Positions 35,852 through 43,817 of a DNA stretch of 64,000 nt are shown here, piece by piece. This stretch comes from Flavobacteriia bacterium (lineage in GTDB: Bacteria > Bacteroidota > Bacteroidia > Flavobacteriales > Flavobacteriaceae). Position 1 is the first letter of the stretch; the number at the start of each line of letters is the position of its first letter. Made by a program: the position numbers and the translations under genes. The notes under the pieces were generated by a model, which saw only the letters and a list, made by a program, of their open reading frames with translations, ran no database searches and had not been told where the DNA came from. Location: assembly GCA_004293045.1 (NCBI GenBank), contig RDXY01000003.1, forward strand, positions 19,018 through 83,017, read 5' to 3'.

Positions 35852-35864
35852 ATATTTTTTTTGA

Positions 35865-35897
35865 TTTGGTTATTTAATTGAAAATATCCTATATTTG
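35865..35897 (+). promoter_or_regulatory. Promoter of the amino-acid permease gene
   Basis: TTTG at 35865-35868, a 21-nt spacer and TATATTTG at 35890-35897, 23 nt before the ATG. Confidence 0.65.
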
Positions 35898-35920
35898 AAG
35901 CAACTAAAAATTATTACTTT

Positions 35921-37414
35921 ATGTCTATTTGGAGAGTTAAACCAGTATCAGCCTTTGAAGCTGATATGAAAAAAAATGATTTAAAAAGAGTACTTACAAA
36001 ATGGGGATTAACTTCATTAGGTATAGGTGCTATTATTGGTGGAGGGATTTTTACCTTAACCGGAATTGCTGCGCATGATTATGCGGGTCCTGCTTTAGCC
36101 CTTTCCTTTGTAATAGCTGGAATTGGGTGTTTATTTGCTTCATTATGTTATGCCGAATTTGCTTCAGTACTACCCGTTGAAGGCTCTGCTTATGCTTATG
36201 CCTATGGTACTGTTGGAGAACTTTTTGCTTGGTTTATTGGGTGGAATCTAATTTTAGAATACATGATGGGCGCTACAACAGTGGCCGTTGCATGGAGTGG
36301 TTATTTTGTAAAATTGCTGCATTTATTTCATATAGATATCCCTCTTTGGTTATGTAATGATTTAGCTACAGCTACAGAAAAATCAACTGCTGCAGGATTA
36401 GAGGCTCCATCATTTGCAATAAATTTACCCGCTTTAATCATTACTTTGATTGTCACTTCTATTCTTGTTAAAGGAATTAAAGAAGCAGCAAAAACAAATA
36501 ATATTATTGTAATTATTAAAATAGCAGTAGTATTGTTTGTAATAATTGTGGGTGCTTTTTATATAGATACAGCAAATTGGCAACCATTTATTCCAGCTGA
36601 AACAACAACTATTGTTGACGGCGTTGAAAAAGTAAACTTCGGTTTTGGTGGGGTAATGACAGCGGCAACTATTGTGTTTTTTGCATATATAGGTTTTGAT
36701 GCTGTTTCAACACAAGCAGGTGAAGCAATCAATCCTAAAAAAGATGTCCCTTTTGCCATTGTAGCTTCATTAGTAATCTGTACTGTTTTATATATCTTAG
36801 TGTCTTTAGTTTTAACAGGAATGGTAAAATATGATGTACTTGATAAGTCTGCTCCTGTAGCTTCTGCATTTGCTGAAAATGGATTAGGATGGGCGGTGTT
36901 TATTATAACTATTGCTGCAACTGCAGGTTTAACCTCTGTAATGTTAGTAATGATGTTGGGACAAACACGTATCTTTTTAGGTATGGCAAAAGACGGTTTA
37001 TTACCTCCATTCTTTAAAGATTTACATGCAAATTTCAAAACACCATATAAAAGCACCTATTTAGTTGGTGCAATTATTGCAATTGTAGCTGCTTTTACAC
37101 CAATTGATAAAGTGTCAGAAATGTGCTCAATGGGAACATTATTAGCATTTGCAATGGTTTGTATAGCTGTAATGATTTTAAGATATAAAAAACCAGAATT
37201 AGAGAGACCTTACAAAACGCCTGCGTTATATCTAGTAGGTACATTAGGCGTTTCGTTTAATTTATTCTTAATGTATTATGTTAGAAAAGAAACTTGGTAC
37301 GCGTTTATTGTTTGGGGAATTATTGGTATCGCTGTTTATTTCTTTTATAGTAAAAAACATGCTAAATTAAATAATCCTGAAGAATTTGAAAGATTAGATA
37401 ACGAAAGAAAATAA
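35921..37414 (+). CDS. APC-family amino-acid permease
   Basis: The 497-residue inner-membrane transporter has about 12 hydrophobic helices. Helix 1 is broken by the substrate-binding GIGAIIGGGIFTLTG stretch (about 34-48), typical of the APC superfamily (CAT-like group). AYIGFDAVSTQAGEAINPKKDVPFAI corresponds to TM6 and the following loop of cationic amino-acid transporters. It lies before the tyrosine and tryptophan breakdown genes but is separated from them by a terminator, so a link to aromatic amino acids is only a guess. Confidence 0.9.
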   Translation: MSIWRVKPVSAFEADMKKNDLKRVLTKWGLTSLGIGAIIGGGIFTLTGIAAHDYAGPALALSFVIAGIGCLFASLCYAEFASVLPVEGSAYAYAYGTVGELFAWFIGWNLILEYMMGATTVAVAWSGYFVKLLHLFHIDIPLWLCNDLATATEKSTAAGLEAPSFAINLPALIITLIVTSILVKGIKEAAKTNNIIVIIKIAVVLFVIIVGAFYIDTANWQPFIPAETTTIVDGVEKVNFGFGGVMTAATIVFFAYIGFDAVSTQAGEAINPKKDVPFAIVASLVICTVLYILVSLVLTGMVKYDVLDKSAPVASAFAENGLGWAVFIITIAATAGLTSVMLVMMLGQTRIFLGMAKDGLLPPFFKDLHANFKTPYKSTYLVGAIIAIVAAFTPIDKVSEMCSMGTLLAFAMVCIAVMILRYKKPELERPYKTPALYLVGTLGVSFNLFLMYYVRKETWYAFIVWGIIGIAVYFFYSKKHAKLNNPEEFERLDNERK

Positions 37415-37416
37415 TT

Positions 37417-37445
37417 AAAAAACGACTTCAATGAAGTCGTTTTTT
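37417..37445 (+). terminator. Terminator of the amino-acid permease gene
   Basis: Stem AAAAAACGACTTC/GAAGTCGTTTTTT with a very small loop and a following T-run, two nt after the stop. Confidence 0.85.
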
Positions 37446-37475
37446 TTTATAATATATTTTTCCGATATTTGTAAT

Positions 37476-37538
37476 ATGGAAAGTTGGAACGAATTATTAG
37501 CCCATTTGAAATTCCTCATCAAGAGAAATCCTGAGTGA
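37476..37538 (+). other. Possible 20-codon small ORF upstream of hmgA
   Basis: An ATG at 37476 opens 20 sense codons (MESWNELLAHLKFLIKRNPE) to a TGA. It may be a leader peptide, a gene remnant or chance. No clear promoter (the closest box is GATATTTG) and no recognised family. Confidence 0.2.
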
Positions 37539-37612
37539 GACAACTTCTTTTTGTTTTAATAAAAAAAGTATTGTAAAATACTTTTAAACCTATAACTTTT
37601 AAACTTAAAGAA

Positions 37613-38770
37613 ATGCCAATATATCATAAATTAGGAGAATTCCCTCACAAACGACACATTCAGTTTGAAAAACCAAACGGCGGATTATACTATGAACAAC
37701 TTTTTGGTACCGAAGGATTTCATGGACATTCTTCCTTATTGTACCATGTTCATAGACCAACACAAGTTAAAGAGATTACTAAATCTTATTCTGTTGAACC
37801 AAAAATTGCTATTGGTAAGAACATTAAATCGCTTTTATTAAAAGGTTTTGAATTACAACCAGCCGACGATTTTTTAGAAAGCAGAACAGACATGCTTGTC
37901 AATAAAGATTGCATTATCGGATTAGCCGCACCAAAAAAATCATTGCGCAATTACTTTTATAAAAATGCAGATGCAGATGAAATGATATTTATCCATAAAG
38001 GTTCTGGAAAACTTAGAACTATGATGGGAAATATAGATTTTGAATATGGAGATTACTTAATTATTCCACGCGGAATGATATATCAAATTGATTTCCATTC
38101 AGAAGATAACCGCTTATTTTATGTGGAATCTTACACTCCTTTTTACACCCCTAAAAGATATAAAAACGAATCCGGTCAACATTTAGAACATGCACCATTT
38201 TGCGAAAGAGATTTTAAATTACCTTCTGAAATAGAAACCTTTGACGAAAAAGGGGATTTCTTAATCAAAATTAAAAAAGAAGGCATGATGCACGAAGTGG
38301 TTTATGCCACACATCCATTTGATGTTGTCGGTTGGGACGGATATAATTTTCCATACGGATTTTCAATTCATAATTTTGAACCTATTACCGGTCGTGTACA
38401 TTTACCGCCGCCAATTCATCAAACTTTTGAAACAGCAACATTTGTAGTTTGTTCATTCGTACCACGATTGTATGATTATCATCCAAAATCAATTCCTGCT
38501 CCATATAACCATAGTAATATTGATTCTGATGAAGTGTTGTATTATGTTGATGGCGATTTCATGAGTAGAAATAATATCGAACAAGGTCACATTACGTTAC
38601 ACCCAAAAGGAATTCCTCACGGACCGGCACCAGGGGCTATGGAAAGAAGTATTGGTCATACCGACACAAAAGAATTAGCTGTAATGGTAGATACATTTCG
38701 TCCATTAATGGTTACGGAAGCTGCAATGGGATTAGACGATGGCCAATACTACAAATCTTGGGTGGAATAA
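37613..38770 (+). CDS. hmgA: Homogentisate 1,2-dioxygenase
   Basis: The 385-residue cupin-fold iron enzyme opens the aromatic ring of homogentisate in tyrosine and phenylalanine breakdown. Recognisable segments are YHKLGEFPHKRH at the start, GDYLIIPRGMIYQI, ATHPFDVVGWDGYNFPYGFSIHNFEPITGRVHLPPPIHQTF, the iron-site region PYNHSNIDSDEVLYY and HPKGIPHGPAPGAME. It is shorter than the human enzyme, as is usual for the bacterial type. Together with hppD, 540 nt downstream, it covers two consecutive steps. Confidence 0.93.
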   Translation: MPIYHKLGEFPHKRHIQFEKPNGGLYYEQLFGTEGFHGHSSLLYHVHRPTQVKEITKSYSVEPKIAIGKNIKSLLLKGFELQPADDFLESRTDMLVNKDCIIGLAAPKKSLRNYFYKNADADEMIFIHKGSGKLRTMMGNIDFEYGDYLIIPRGMIYQIDFHSEDNRLFYVESYTPFYTPKRYKNESGQHLEHAPFCERDFKLPSEIETFDEKGDFLIKIKKEGMMHEVVYATHPFDVVGWDGYNFPYGFSIHNFEPITGRVHLPPPIHQTFETATFVVCSFVPRLYDYHPKSIPAPYNHSNIDSDEVLYYVDGDFMSRNNIEQGHITLHPKGIPHGPAPGAMERSIGHTDTKELAVMVDTFRPLMVTEAAMGLDDGQYYKSWVE

Positions 38771-38815
38771 TAAGCGAATTAATGAATAAGCGAATAAGCG
38801 AATAAGCGAATTCAT
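38771..38815 (+). repeat. Tandem AAGCGAAT words, left flank of the four-helix-bundle gene
   Basis: AAGCGAAT occurs at 38772, 38788, 38796 and 38804, the last three in direct tandem (8-nt period). It begins right after the hmgA stop. The counterpart on the other side of the gene (39259-39294) is inverted. Confidence 0.75.
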
Positions 38816-38857
38816 ATACGATCTAATTGACTAATCCGGTAGTTAACTAATTTTTAA

Positions 38858-39238
38858 ATGAAATTCACAAACAGTTCAAAATATCAAAACAACCCTATCT
38901 TGAAAGAATCTTTTGAGTTCGCAATAATGGTTGTAAAATATGCAGAATTGCTTGATGAAAAAAGAAAATATATAATAGCAAAACAATTAATTCGTTCTGG
39001 AACATCTGTAGGTGCAAATATCAAAGAAGCTCAAAATGCAGAAAGCAAAGCTGATTTTATTCACAAACTTAAAGTTTCATTAAAAGAAGCTGACGAAACA
39101 GAATATTGGCTTTTTCTATGTGAAAATTTAGAAAATTACCCCAATCCAGAGGGGTTAATTGAAAAATTAAATGGAATAATAAAAATGTTAAACAAAATAA
39201 TTAGTACATCGAAAAATAATATACAAATTAAAAATTAG
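38858..39238 (+). CDS. Four-helix-bundle protein (S23/Avd-like family)
   Basis: The 126-residue all-helical protein has the family core LIRSGTSVGANIKEAQNAESKADFIHKLKVSLKEADETEYWLFLC. Members were first described in 23S rRNA intervening sequences and are related to Avd, the accessory protein of diversity-generating reverse transcriptases. No reverse transcriptase or variable repeat is nearby. The gene sits between hmgA and hppD, flanked by inverted AAGCGAAT-type words, so it looks like an insertion into a metabolic operon. Function here is unknown; binding of structured nucleic acid is a reasonable guess. Confidence 0.88.
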   Translation: MKFTNSSKYQNNPILKESFEFAIMVVKYAELLDEKRKYIIAKQLIRSGTSVGANIKEAQNAESKADFIHKLKVSLKEADETEYWLFLCENLENYPNPEGLIEKLNGIIKMLNKIISTSKNNIQIKN

Positions 39239-39258
39239 CGAGAACAAAATAGGTATCT

Positions 39259-39294
39259 ATTCGCTAATTATCTAATTCGCATATTCGCTAATTA
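39259..39294 (-). repeat. Inverted TTAGCGAAT words, right flank of the four-helix-bundle gene
   Basis: Read on minus: AATTAGCGAATATGCGAATTAG then AATTAGCGAATAGA style words, matching the left flank in inverted orientation with Thr-to-Ala-like base changes (AATTAGCG against AATAAGCG). A further TTAGCGAG overlaps the gene's stop codon at 39235. Confidence 0.7.
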
Positions 39295-39312
39295 TTGCAA
39301 TCACAAATTACT

Positions 39313-40473
39313 ATGAAAGACTTAAAATCAGTCGAATACGGCTTAGAAAAAATATTTGAAGGCGCACAGGATTTCTTGCCTTTATTAGGAACCGATTATG
39401 TAGAATTTTATGTGGGTAATGCCAAACAAGCGGCCCATTTTTACAAAACAGCTTTCGGTTTTCAGTCATTAGCTTATGCTGGATTAGAAACTGGAGTTAA
39501 AGACAGAGCCTCTTATGTTTTAAAACAAGATAAAATACGTTTAGTCCTTACTACAGCTTTAAACAGTAATTCACCTATTGGAGAACATGTTAAAAAACAT
39601 GGAGATGGTGTGAAAGTCATTGCACTTTGGGTAGAAGACGCTCGCAAATCTTTTGAAGAAACTACAAAACGTGGCGCAAAACCATATTTTGAACCTATTA
39701 AAGAAAAAGATGAAGATGGCGAAGTAGTTCGTGCTGGAATTTATGGTGCCTACGGAGAAACCGTATTTGTATTTGTAGAACGAAAAAATTACAACGGAAT
39801 TTTCATGCCAGGCTATCAAGAATGGAAATCGGATTATAATCCAGCGCCTGTTGGGTTAAAATTTATTGACCACATGGTTGGAAATACCGGTTGGAACAGA
39901 ATGAATGAAGCCGTAAAATGGTTTGAAGATGTAATGGGATTTGTCAATTTCTTATCTTTTGACGACAAACAAATTACTACAGAATATTCTGCATTAATGT
40001 CGAAAGTAATGAGTAACGGAAATGGAAGAATAAAATTTCCAATTAACGAACCGGCTAATGGGAAAAAACGTTCTCAAATTGAAGAATATTTAGATTTCTA
40101 TGAAGGCGAAGGTGTGCAACATATAGCCGTGGCTACAGATGATATTATTACTACCGTTGCCGATATGCGTTCGCGTGGAATCGAATTTTTAAGTACACCA
40201 CCTCAAGCGTATTATGATGCCATTCCAGAAAGATTGAAAGATCACATGTCTAAATTTAAAGAAGACATCAACGAGCTTCAAAAATTAGGTATTATGATTG
40301 ATGCCGATGAAGAAGGCTATTTATTACAAATTTTCACTAAACCAATAGAAGACCGACCAACACTTTTCTTTGAAGTTATCCAAAGAATGGGTGCCAAAGG
40401 TTTTGGAGCTGGTAATTTTAAAGCCTTATTCGAATCTATTGAAAGAGAACAAGCCAAAAGAGGAACGTTATAA
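39313..40473 (+). CDS. hppD: 4-hydroxyphenylpyruvate dioxygenase
   Basis: The 386-residue non-haem iron enzyme makes homogentisate, the substrate of HmgA. It has two VOC domains; the C-terminal one carries the iron ligands His in FIDHMVGN, His in VQHIAVATDDI and Glu in LFFEVIQR. QIFTKPIEDRPTLFFEVIQRMGAKGFGAGNFKALFESIEREQAKRGTL is the typical C-terminus. I use the ATG at 39313 (MKDLKSVEYGLEKIF); an in-frame TTG at 39295 lies within the repeat region and is unlikely. No promoter box is visible between the four-helix-bundle gene and hppD, so it probably depends on the hmgA transcript. Confidence 0.95.
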   Translation: MKDLKSVEYGLEKIFEGAQDFLPLLGTDYVEFYVGNAKQAAHFYKTAFGFQSLAYAGLETGVKDRASYVLKQDKIRLVLTTALNSNSPIGEHVKKHGDGVKVIALWVEDARKSFEETTKRGAKPYFEPIKEKDEDGEVVRAGIYGAYGETVFVFVERKNYNGIFMPGYQEWKSDYNPAPVGLKFIDHMVGNTGWNRMNEAVKWFEDVMGFVNFLSFDDKQITTEYSALMSKVMSNGNGRIKFPINEPANGKKRSQIEEYLDFYEGEGVQHIAVATDDIITTVADMRSRGIEFLSTPPQAYYDAIPERLKDHMSKFKEDINELQKLGIMIDADEEGYLLQIFTKPIEDRPTLFFEVIQRMGAKGFGAGNFKALFESIEREQAKRGTL

Positions 40474-40477
40474 AAAT

Positions 40478-40506
40478 AAAAAGCAGCTGTTTATAGCTGC
40501 TTTTTT
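40478..40506 (+). terminator. Terminator of hppD
   Basis: Eleven-bp stem AAAAAGCAGCT/AGCTGCTTTTT, loop GTTTAT, followed by T. Confidence 0.85.
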
Positions 40507-40578
40507 AATAAAAAAAACACCAATTTTAAATAGCTAAAAACCAAATAGTTAAAAATAATTTTACCAAATACATAAAAA

Positions 40579-40622
40579 AAGTAGGTTATTTTTTTGTTTT
40601 GTTAAATTTTAACTACTTTTCT
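40579..40622. repeat. A+T-rich inverted repeat in the hppD-DUF3108 gap
   Basis: AAAAGTAG (40579-40586) and CTACTTTT (40615-40622) with a further near-match TTA/TAA next to them. It could be an extra terminator. The 386-nt gap from 40474 to 40859 otherwise holds the hppD terminator, the candidate small RNA and the DUF3108 promoter. Confidence 0.45.
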
Positions 40623-40687
40623 TGCGTTTTTTTCTGTTAAAAGTGTTAAAGTTGATTTTTTTTTAAATAAAATATAAAATCTTAACA

Positions 40688-40695
40688 TATCTTTG
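40688..40695 (+). promoter_or_regulatory. -7 element of a candidate small RNA
   Basis: TATCTTTG, consensus, with no ORF following before a terminator at 40773. No good -33 TTG at 19 nt. Confidence 0.5.
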
Positions 40696-40700
40696 CTAAG

Positions 40701-40806
40701 CAATTGAGAGGTAGTAGACTCATATTGCGTATAAGTTTTCATAATTTATAGTTTTTTGGTTGGTTAAAACATAAAAACTCAGTTAATTCATTTGACTGGG
40801 TTTTTT
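40701..40806 (+). ncRNA. Candidate small RNA of about 105 nt
   Basis: A consensus -7 box (40688-40695) is followed by a stretch without a credible ORF that ends in a terminator. The 5' part can fold with CAA-TGAG (40701-40708) against CTCA-TTG (40719-40727). The middle is A+T rich. It could instead be the untranslated leader of the DUF3108 gene, but that gene has its own promoter downstream of the terminator. No match to a known RNA family can be claimed. Confidence 0.4.
40773..40806 (+). terminator. Terminator of the candidate small RNA
   Basis: Stem AAAACTCAGTTAA (40774-40786) with TTGACTGGGTTTT (40792-40804), containing two G-T pairs, followed by T-rich sequence. Confidence 0.65.
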
Positions 40807-40822
40807 GTTTTTTGTAACTTTG
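40791..40822 (+). promoter_or_regulatory. Promoter of the DUF3108 operon
   Basis: TTTG at 40791-40794, a 20-nt spacer and TAACTTTG at 40815-40822, 37 nt before the ATG. The -33 element lies in the descending arm of the preceding terminator. Confidence 0.7.
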
Positions 40823-40859
40823 GAACAATAATTGTATTCTTCAAAGAAAACCTTATAAA

Positions 40860-41630
40860 ATGAAAAGAATAATTTTACTTTTAACTGTGTTTGTACTCTC
40901 AAACTCTTTTGATACTGAGGAAATAGATTCTTACGCCATCGGTGAATTCTTTAAATTAAGAATACATTACGGACTAATAAATGCTGGATATGCCACTTTA
41001 GAAGTTAAAGATGCCGAAATAAATGGAAGAAAAATGCACCATGTTATTGGAAAAGGCTACACAACTGGGATGACAAAAATGATGTTTAAAGTAGTGGACA
41101 ACTACGAAAGTTACTTCAATAAAGAAACCAACAAACCTTATGTTTTTATTAGAAATATAAACGAAGGAGGCTATACTAAAAACCAACAAGGCTATTTCAA
41201 CCAAAACAATAATACTGTTTTAGTAAAAGACTATAAAAACAAAACAGAAAAAACGTTTCATGTACCTGAAAACATTCAGGATATAGTTTCTTCTTTTTAT
41301 TACTTAAGAAACCATCCAAAAATTGACAAATTAATTGTAGGAGAATCCATCACAATAGATATGTTTTTTGATGAAGAAACTACAAAATTTAAACTAAAAT
41401 TTGTTGGTAGAGAAAATATAAACTCTAAATTTGGAGAAATAAACTGTATGATTTTTAAACCATTAGTTCAAGCAGGACGTGTTTTTAAAGAAGAAGAAAG
41501 TTTAACCGTTTGGATATCAGACGACAACAACAAAATTCCAATACGAGTAAAGGCCAGTTTAGCGGTTGGTTCTATAAAAGCAGATATTGATCAATACAAA
41601 GGATTAAAACATCCTATAAATTTTAAATAA
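40860..41630 (+). CDS. DUF3108-domain exported protein
   Basis: The 256-residue protein starts with a signal peptide (MKRIILLLTVFVLSNSF). The rest has the DUF3108 pattern: FFKLRIHYGLINAGYATLEV, an extended beta-rich body, and the end SLTVWISDDNNKIPIRVKASLAVGSIKADI. The family is envelope-associated with no defined activity. It starts a tight run (8-nt gap) with the tryptophan dioxygenase, then the M23 lipoprotein and pgi. Confidence 0.83.
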   Translation: MKRIILLLTVFVLSNSFDTEEIDSYAIGEFFKLRIHYGLINAGYATLEVKDAEINGRKMHHVIGKGYTTGMTKMMFKVVDNYESYFNKETNKPYVFIRNINEGGYTKNQQGYFNQNNNTVLVKDYKNKTEKTFHVPENIQDIVSSFYYLRNHPKIDKLIVGESITIDMFFDEETTKFKLKFVGRENINSKFGEINCMIFKPLVQAGRVFKEEESLTVWISDDNNKIPIRVKASLAVGSIKADIDQYKGLKHPINFK

Positions 41631-41638
41631 AACTAATT

Positions 41639-42559
41639 TTGCAAGATACTATTTCGAAAAAAATCGAACAATTAGATGAAAAGTTCGAAAAAATAAATCA
41701 AAAAACAGAAACTCATTTAGAAGGATTACTTTGGGCAAAACCAATAACCTATTGGGATTATATTCAAACAGATGCGCTATTAAATTTACAAATTCAGCGT
41801 TCTACCCTACCCGATGAAATGGTGTTTATCATGTATCATCAGGTAAATGAATTACTATTTAAAATGATTCTTTGGGAAATGGAGCAAGTGTGCCATAATA
41901 CCGCACCAAGTACTGAATTCTTTACAGAAAGATTAAACAGAATTAGCCGCTATTTTGATATGTTAACCACTTCTTTTGACATTATGAAAGAAGGAATGGA
42001 GCCTGAGCAGTATTTAAAATTTAGAAACACTTTAACCCCTGCAAGTGGCTTTCAAAGTGCCCAATATAGAATGATTGAATTTGCATCAACCGATTTGATA
42101 AACTTGATAGATTTCCGTTTTAGAGCAACAATTGATAGGAACACGTCTTACACACACGCATTAGAACATTTGTATTGGCAAGCGGCAGGTAAAGATCATC
42201 AAACAGGAGAAAAATCATATTTGTTAAGCGAATTTGAACGAAAATATAAAAAAGAATTTTTGTCTTTTATGGAAGAATATAATACTATAAATCTTTGGCA
42301 AAAATTTAAACAATTACCAGAAAACGATCAAAAAAACCCAGAATTAAAAGCCGCTATGCGTCATTATGACAAAACTGTAAACATTACTTGGGTGATGGGA
42401 CATTTTAATGCGGCAAAAAAATATATTGAAAGCGTGCCTGGAAATCATGAAGCTACCGGTGGAAGTGATTGGAAAAAATACATGCTGCCAAAATACCAAA
42501 AAAGAATTTTCTTTCCAGAACTTTGGAGCGATGAAGAATTAAAAAACTGGGGAGAATAA
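41639..42559 (+). CDS. Tryptophan 2,3-dioxygenase family protein
   Basis: The 306-residue haem enzyme would convert tryptophan to N-formylkynurenine. Family marks: WDYIQTDALLNLQ, DEMVFIMYHQVNELLFKMILWEME, the substrate-binding Arg in FRNTLTPASGFQSAQYRMIEF, the haem-ligand His in ITWVMGHFNAAKKYI and the substrate loop HEATGGSDWKKYML. The start is a TTG at 41639, eight nt after the DUF3108 stop; no in-frame ATG exists before residue 61. The family also holds members acting on related indoles, so the substrate is likely but not proven. Confidence 0.9.
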   Translation: MQDTISKKIEQLDEKFEKINQKTETHLEGLLWAKPITYWDYIQTDALLNLQIQRSTLPDEMVFIMYHQVNELLFKMILWEMEQVCHNTAPSTEFFTERLNRISRYFDMLTTSFDIMKEGMEPEQYLKFRNTLTPASGFQSAQYRMIEFASTDLINLIDFRFRATIDRNTSYTHALEHLYWQAAGKDHQTGEKSYLLSEFERKYKKEFLSFMEEYNTINLWQKFKQLPENDQKNPELKAAMRHYDKTVNITWVMGHFNAAKKYIESVPGNHEATGGSDWKKYMLPKYQKRIFFPELWSDEELKNWGE

Positions 42560-42573
42560 TTAAAAAACAAGAT

Positions 42574-43806
42574 TTGAAATATATATTATACGCTATATTA
42601 TTACTCACGTTTTCCTGTCAAGATAAAGAAAATGACAAAAAAACTGCAGAAAAAATTGCAAAAAAAGTACCTATAATAAAAAAATATGGATTTACTTTTA
42701 ATGACTTTTCTGTGGTGGAAGACACCTTACAATCTGGTGATACGTTTAGTACTATTTTAGAAACGTACACTTTACCCGATAGTTTAAAAACATTCGATGT
42801 TACTGAAAAAATTAAAGACTCTTTCGATATAAAAAACATCCGAGCAGGTAAAGCTTTTTTGACTTTTTCCGATAAAAAAAACAAGAAAAACTTAAAGGCT
42901 TTGGTATATGTACAAGACAAAACCAGCTTTTTAGTGGTGGATTTAAGAGATTCTATTCGTGTAGAAATAAAAAAACGCCCTACGATTCTAAAAAGGAGAA
43001 CTATTGCGGCAGAATTGGACGGATCTTTATCAGAAACCTTATCCAGAAAAGGTGTTAGCACAGATTTAGCAAACGAATTAGCACAAATTTATAAATATTC
43101 CATCGACTTTTTCAAGCTAAAAAAAGGAGATAAATTTGCCGTAACTATCAAAGAAAAATATTTTGAAAATGGGGAATATTTAGGAGTAGACGAAGTAGAA
43201 GCGTCTTATTTTGAATATAAAGGAAAAAAAATATATGCTTTCCCTTATAAATTAAATGCCAATCAAAAAAAAGTAGAATATTATGACGAAAAAGCATCGG
43301 GAGCTAAAAGTATGTTTTTAAAAGCCCCTTTATCCTTTTTCAAATTAACCTCAAAATTTACAGCTCGAAGATTTCATCCGGTACAATTTACTTGGAAAGC
43401 CCATAATGGCACAGATTATGCCGCACCTCACGGAACCCCAATAAAAACAACCGCTTCAGGAGTGGTAGAAGCCACGGGATATACTTCTGGAAACGGAAAT
43501 TTTGTAAAAGTAAAACATAACGGAAAATACGCCACACAATACCTACACATGTCAAAAATTTTAGTTCGTAGGGGGCAATCCGTAACACAAGGACAAATTA
43601 TTGGAAAAGTTGGCAGTACTGGTTTAGCTACTGGCCCACATGTGTGTTACCGTTTTTGGAAAAATGGGGTACAAGTGGATCCTTTACGCTTAAAATTGCC
43701 TACTTCGGAACCGATGACAAAAAAACAAAAAACAAAATATTTAGCTACAATTGCACCGCTAAAAAAAGAACTAGACGAAACCACTTCAAAAACATTTAAA
43801 GAATAA
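42574..43806 (+). CDS. M23-family peptidoglycan endopeptidase, lipoprotein
   Basis: The 410-residue lipoprotein has a lipobox ending in LLLTFSC15. A long N-terminal region (about 35-260) with LysM-like or opacity-associated character precedes the M23 LytM domain at 265-375: His277/Asp281 ([14 protein letters not shown]), His325 (YLHMSKI) and His356 (GPHVCYRFW). The usual second His of HxH is Cys358. The start is a TTG at 42574, 14 nt after the tryptophan dioxygenase gene. It should act in the periplasm on peptide crosslinks. Confidence 0.87.
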   Translation: MKYILYAILLLTFSCQDKENDKKTAEKIAKKVPIIKKYGFTFNDFSVVEDTLQSGDTFSTILETYTLPDSLKTFDVTEKIKDSFDIKNIRAGKAFLTFSDKKNKKNLKALVYVQDKTSFLVVDLRDSIRVEIKKRPTILKRRTIAAELDGSLSETLSRKGVSTDLANELAQIYKYSIDFFKLKKGDKFAVTIKEKYFENGEYLGVDEVEASYFEYKGKKIYAFPYKLNANQKKVEYYDEKASGAKSMFLKAPLSFFKLTSKFTARRFHPVQFTWKAHNGTDYAAPHGTPIKTTASGVVEATGYTSGNGNFVKVKHNGKYATQYLHMSKILVRRGQSVTQGQIIGKVGSTGLATGPHVCYRFWKNGVQVDPLRLKLPTSEPMTKKQKTKYLATIAPLKKELDETTSKTFKE

Positions 43807-43817
43807 ACCCATTTATC

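Noticed and set aside
36559..37056. 165-codon open frame on the minus strand
   Set aside because: It is the antisense shadow of the amino-acid permease; transmembrane codons on one strand commonly leave the other strand open.
38771..38815. Short tandem repeats after hmgA as a possible CRISPR or phage attachment site
   Set aside because: The 8-nt unit is contiguous without spacers, no Cas or integrase gene is present, and the inverted counterpart across the gene fits a different explanation.
38858..39238. Diversity-generating retroelement, because of the Avd-like protein
   Set aside because: No reverse transcriptase, template repeat or variable repeat exists in the window.
39295..39312. TTG start for hppD
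   Set aside because: It lies at the edge of the word repeat; the ATG at 39313 gives the usual N-terminus.
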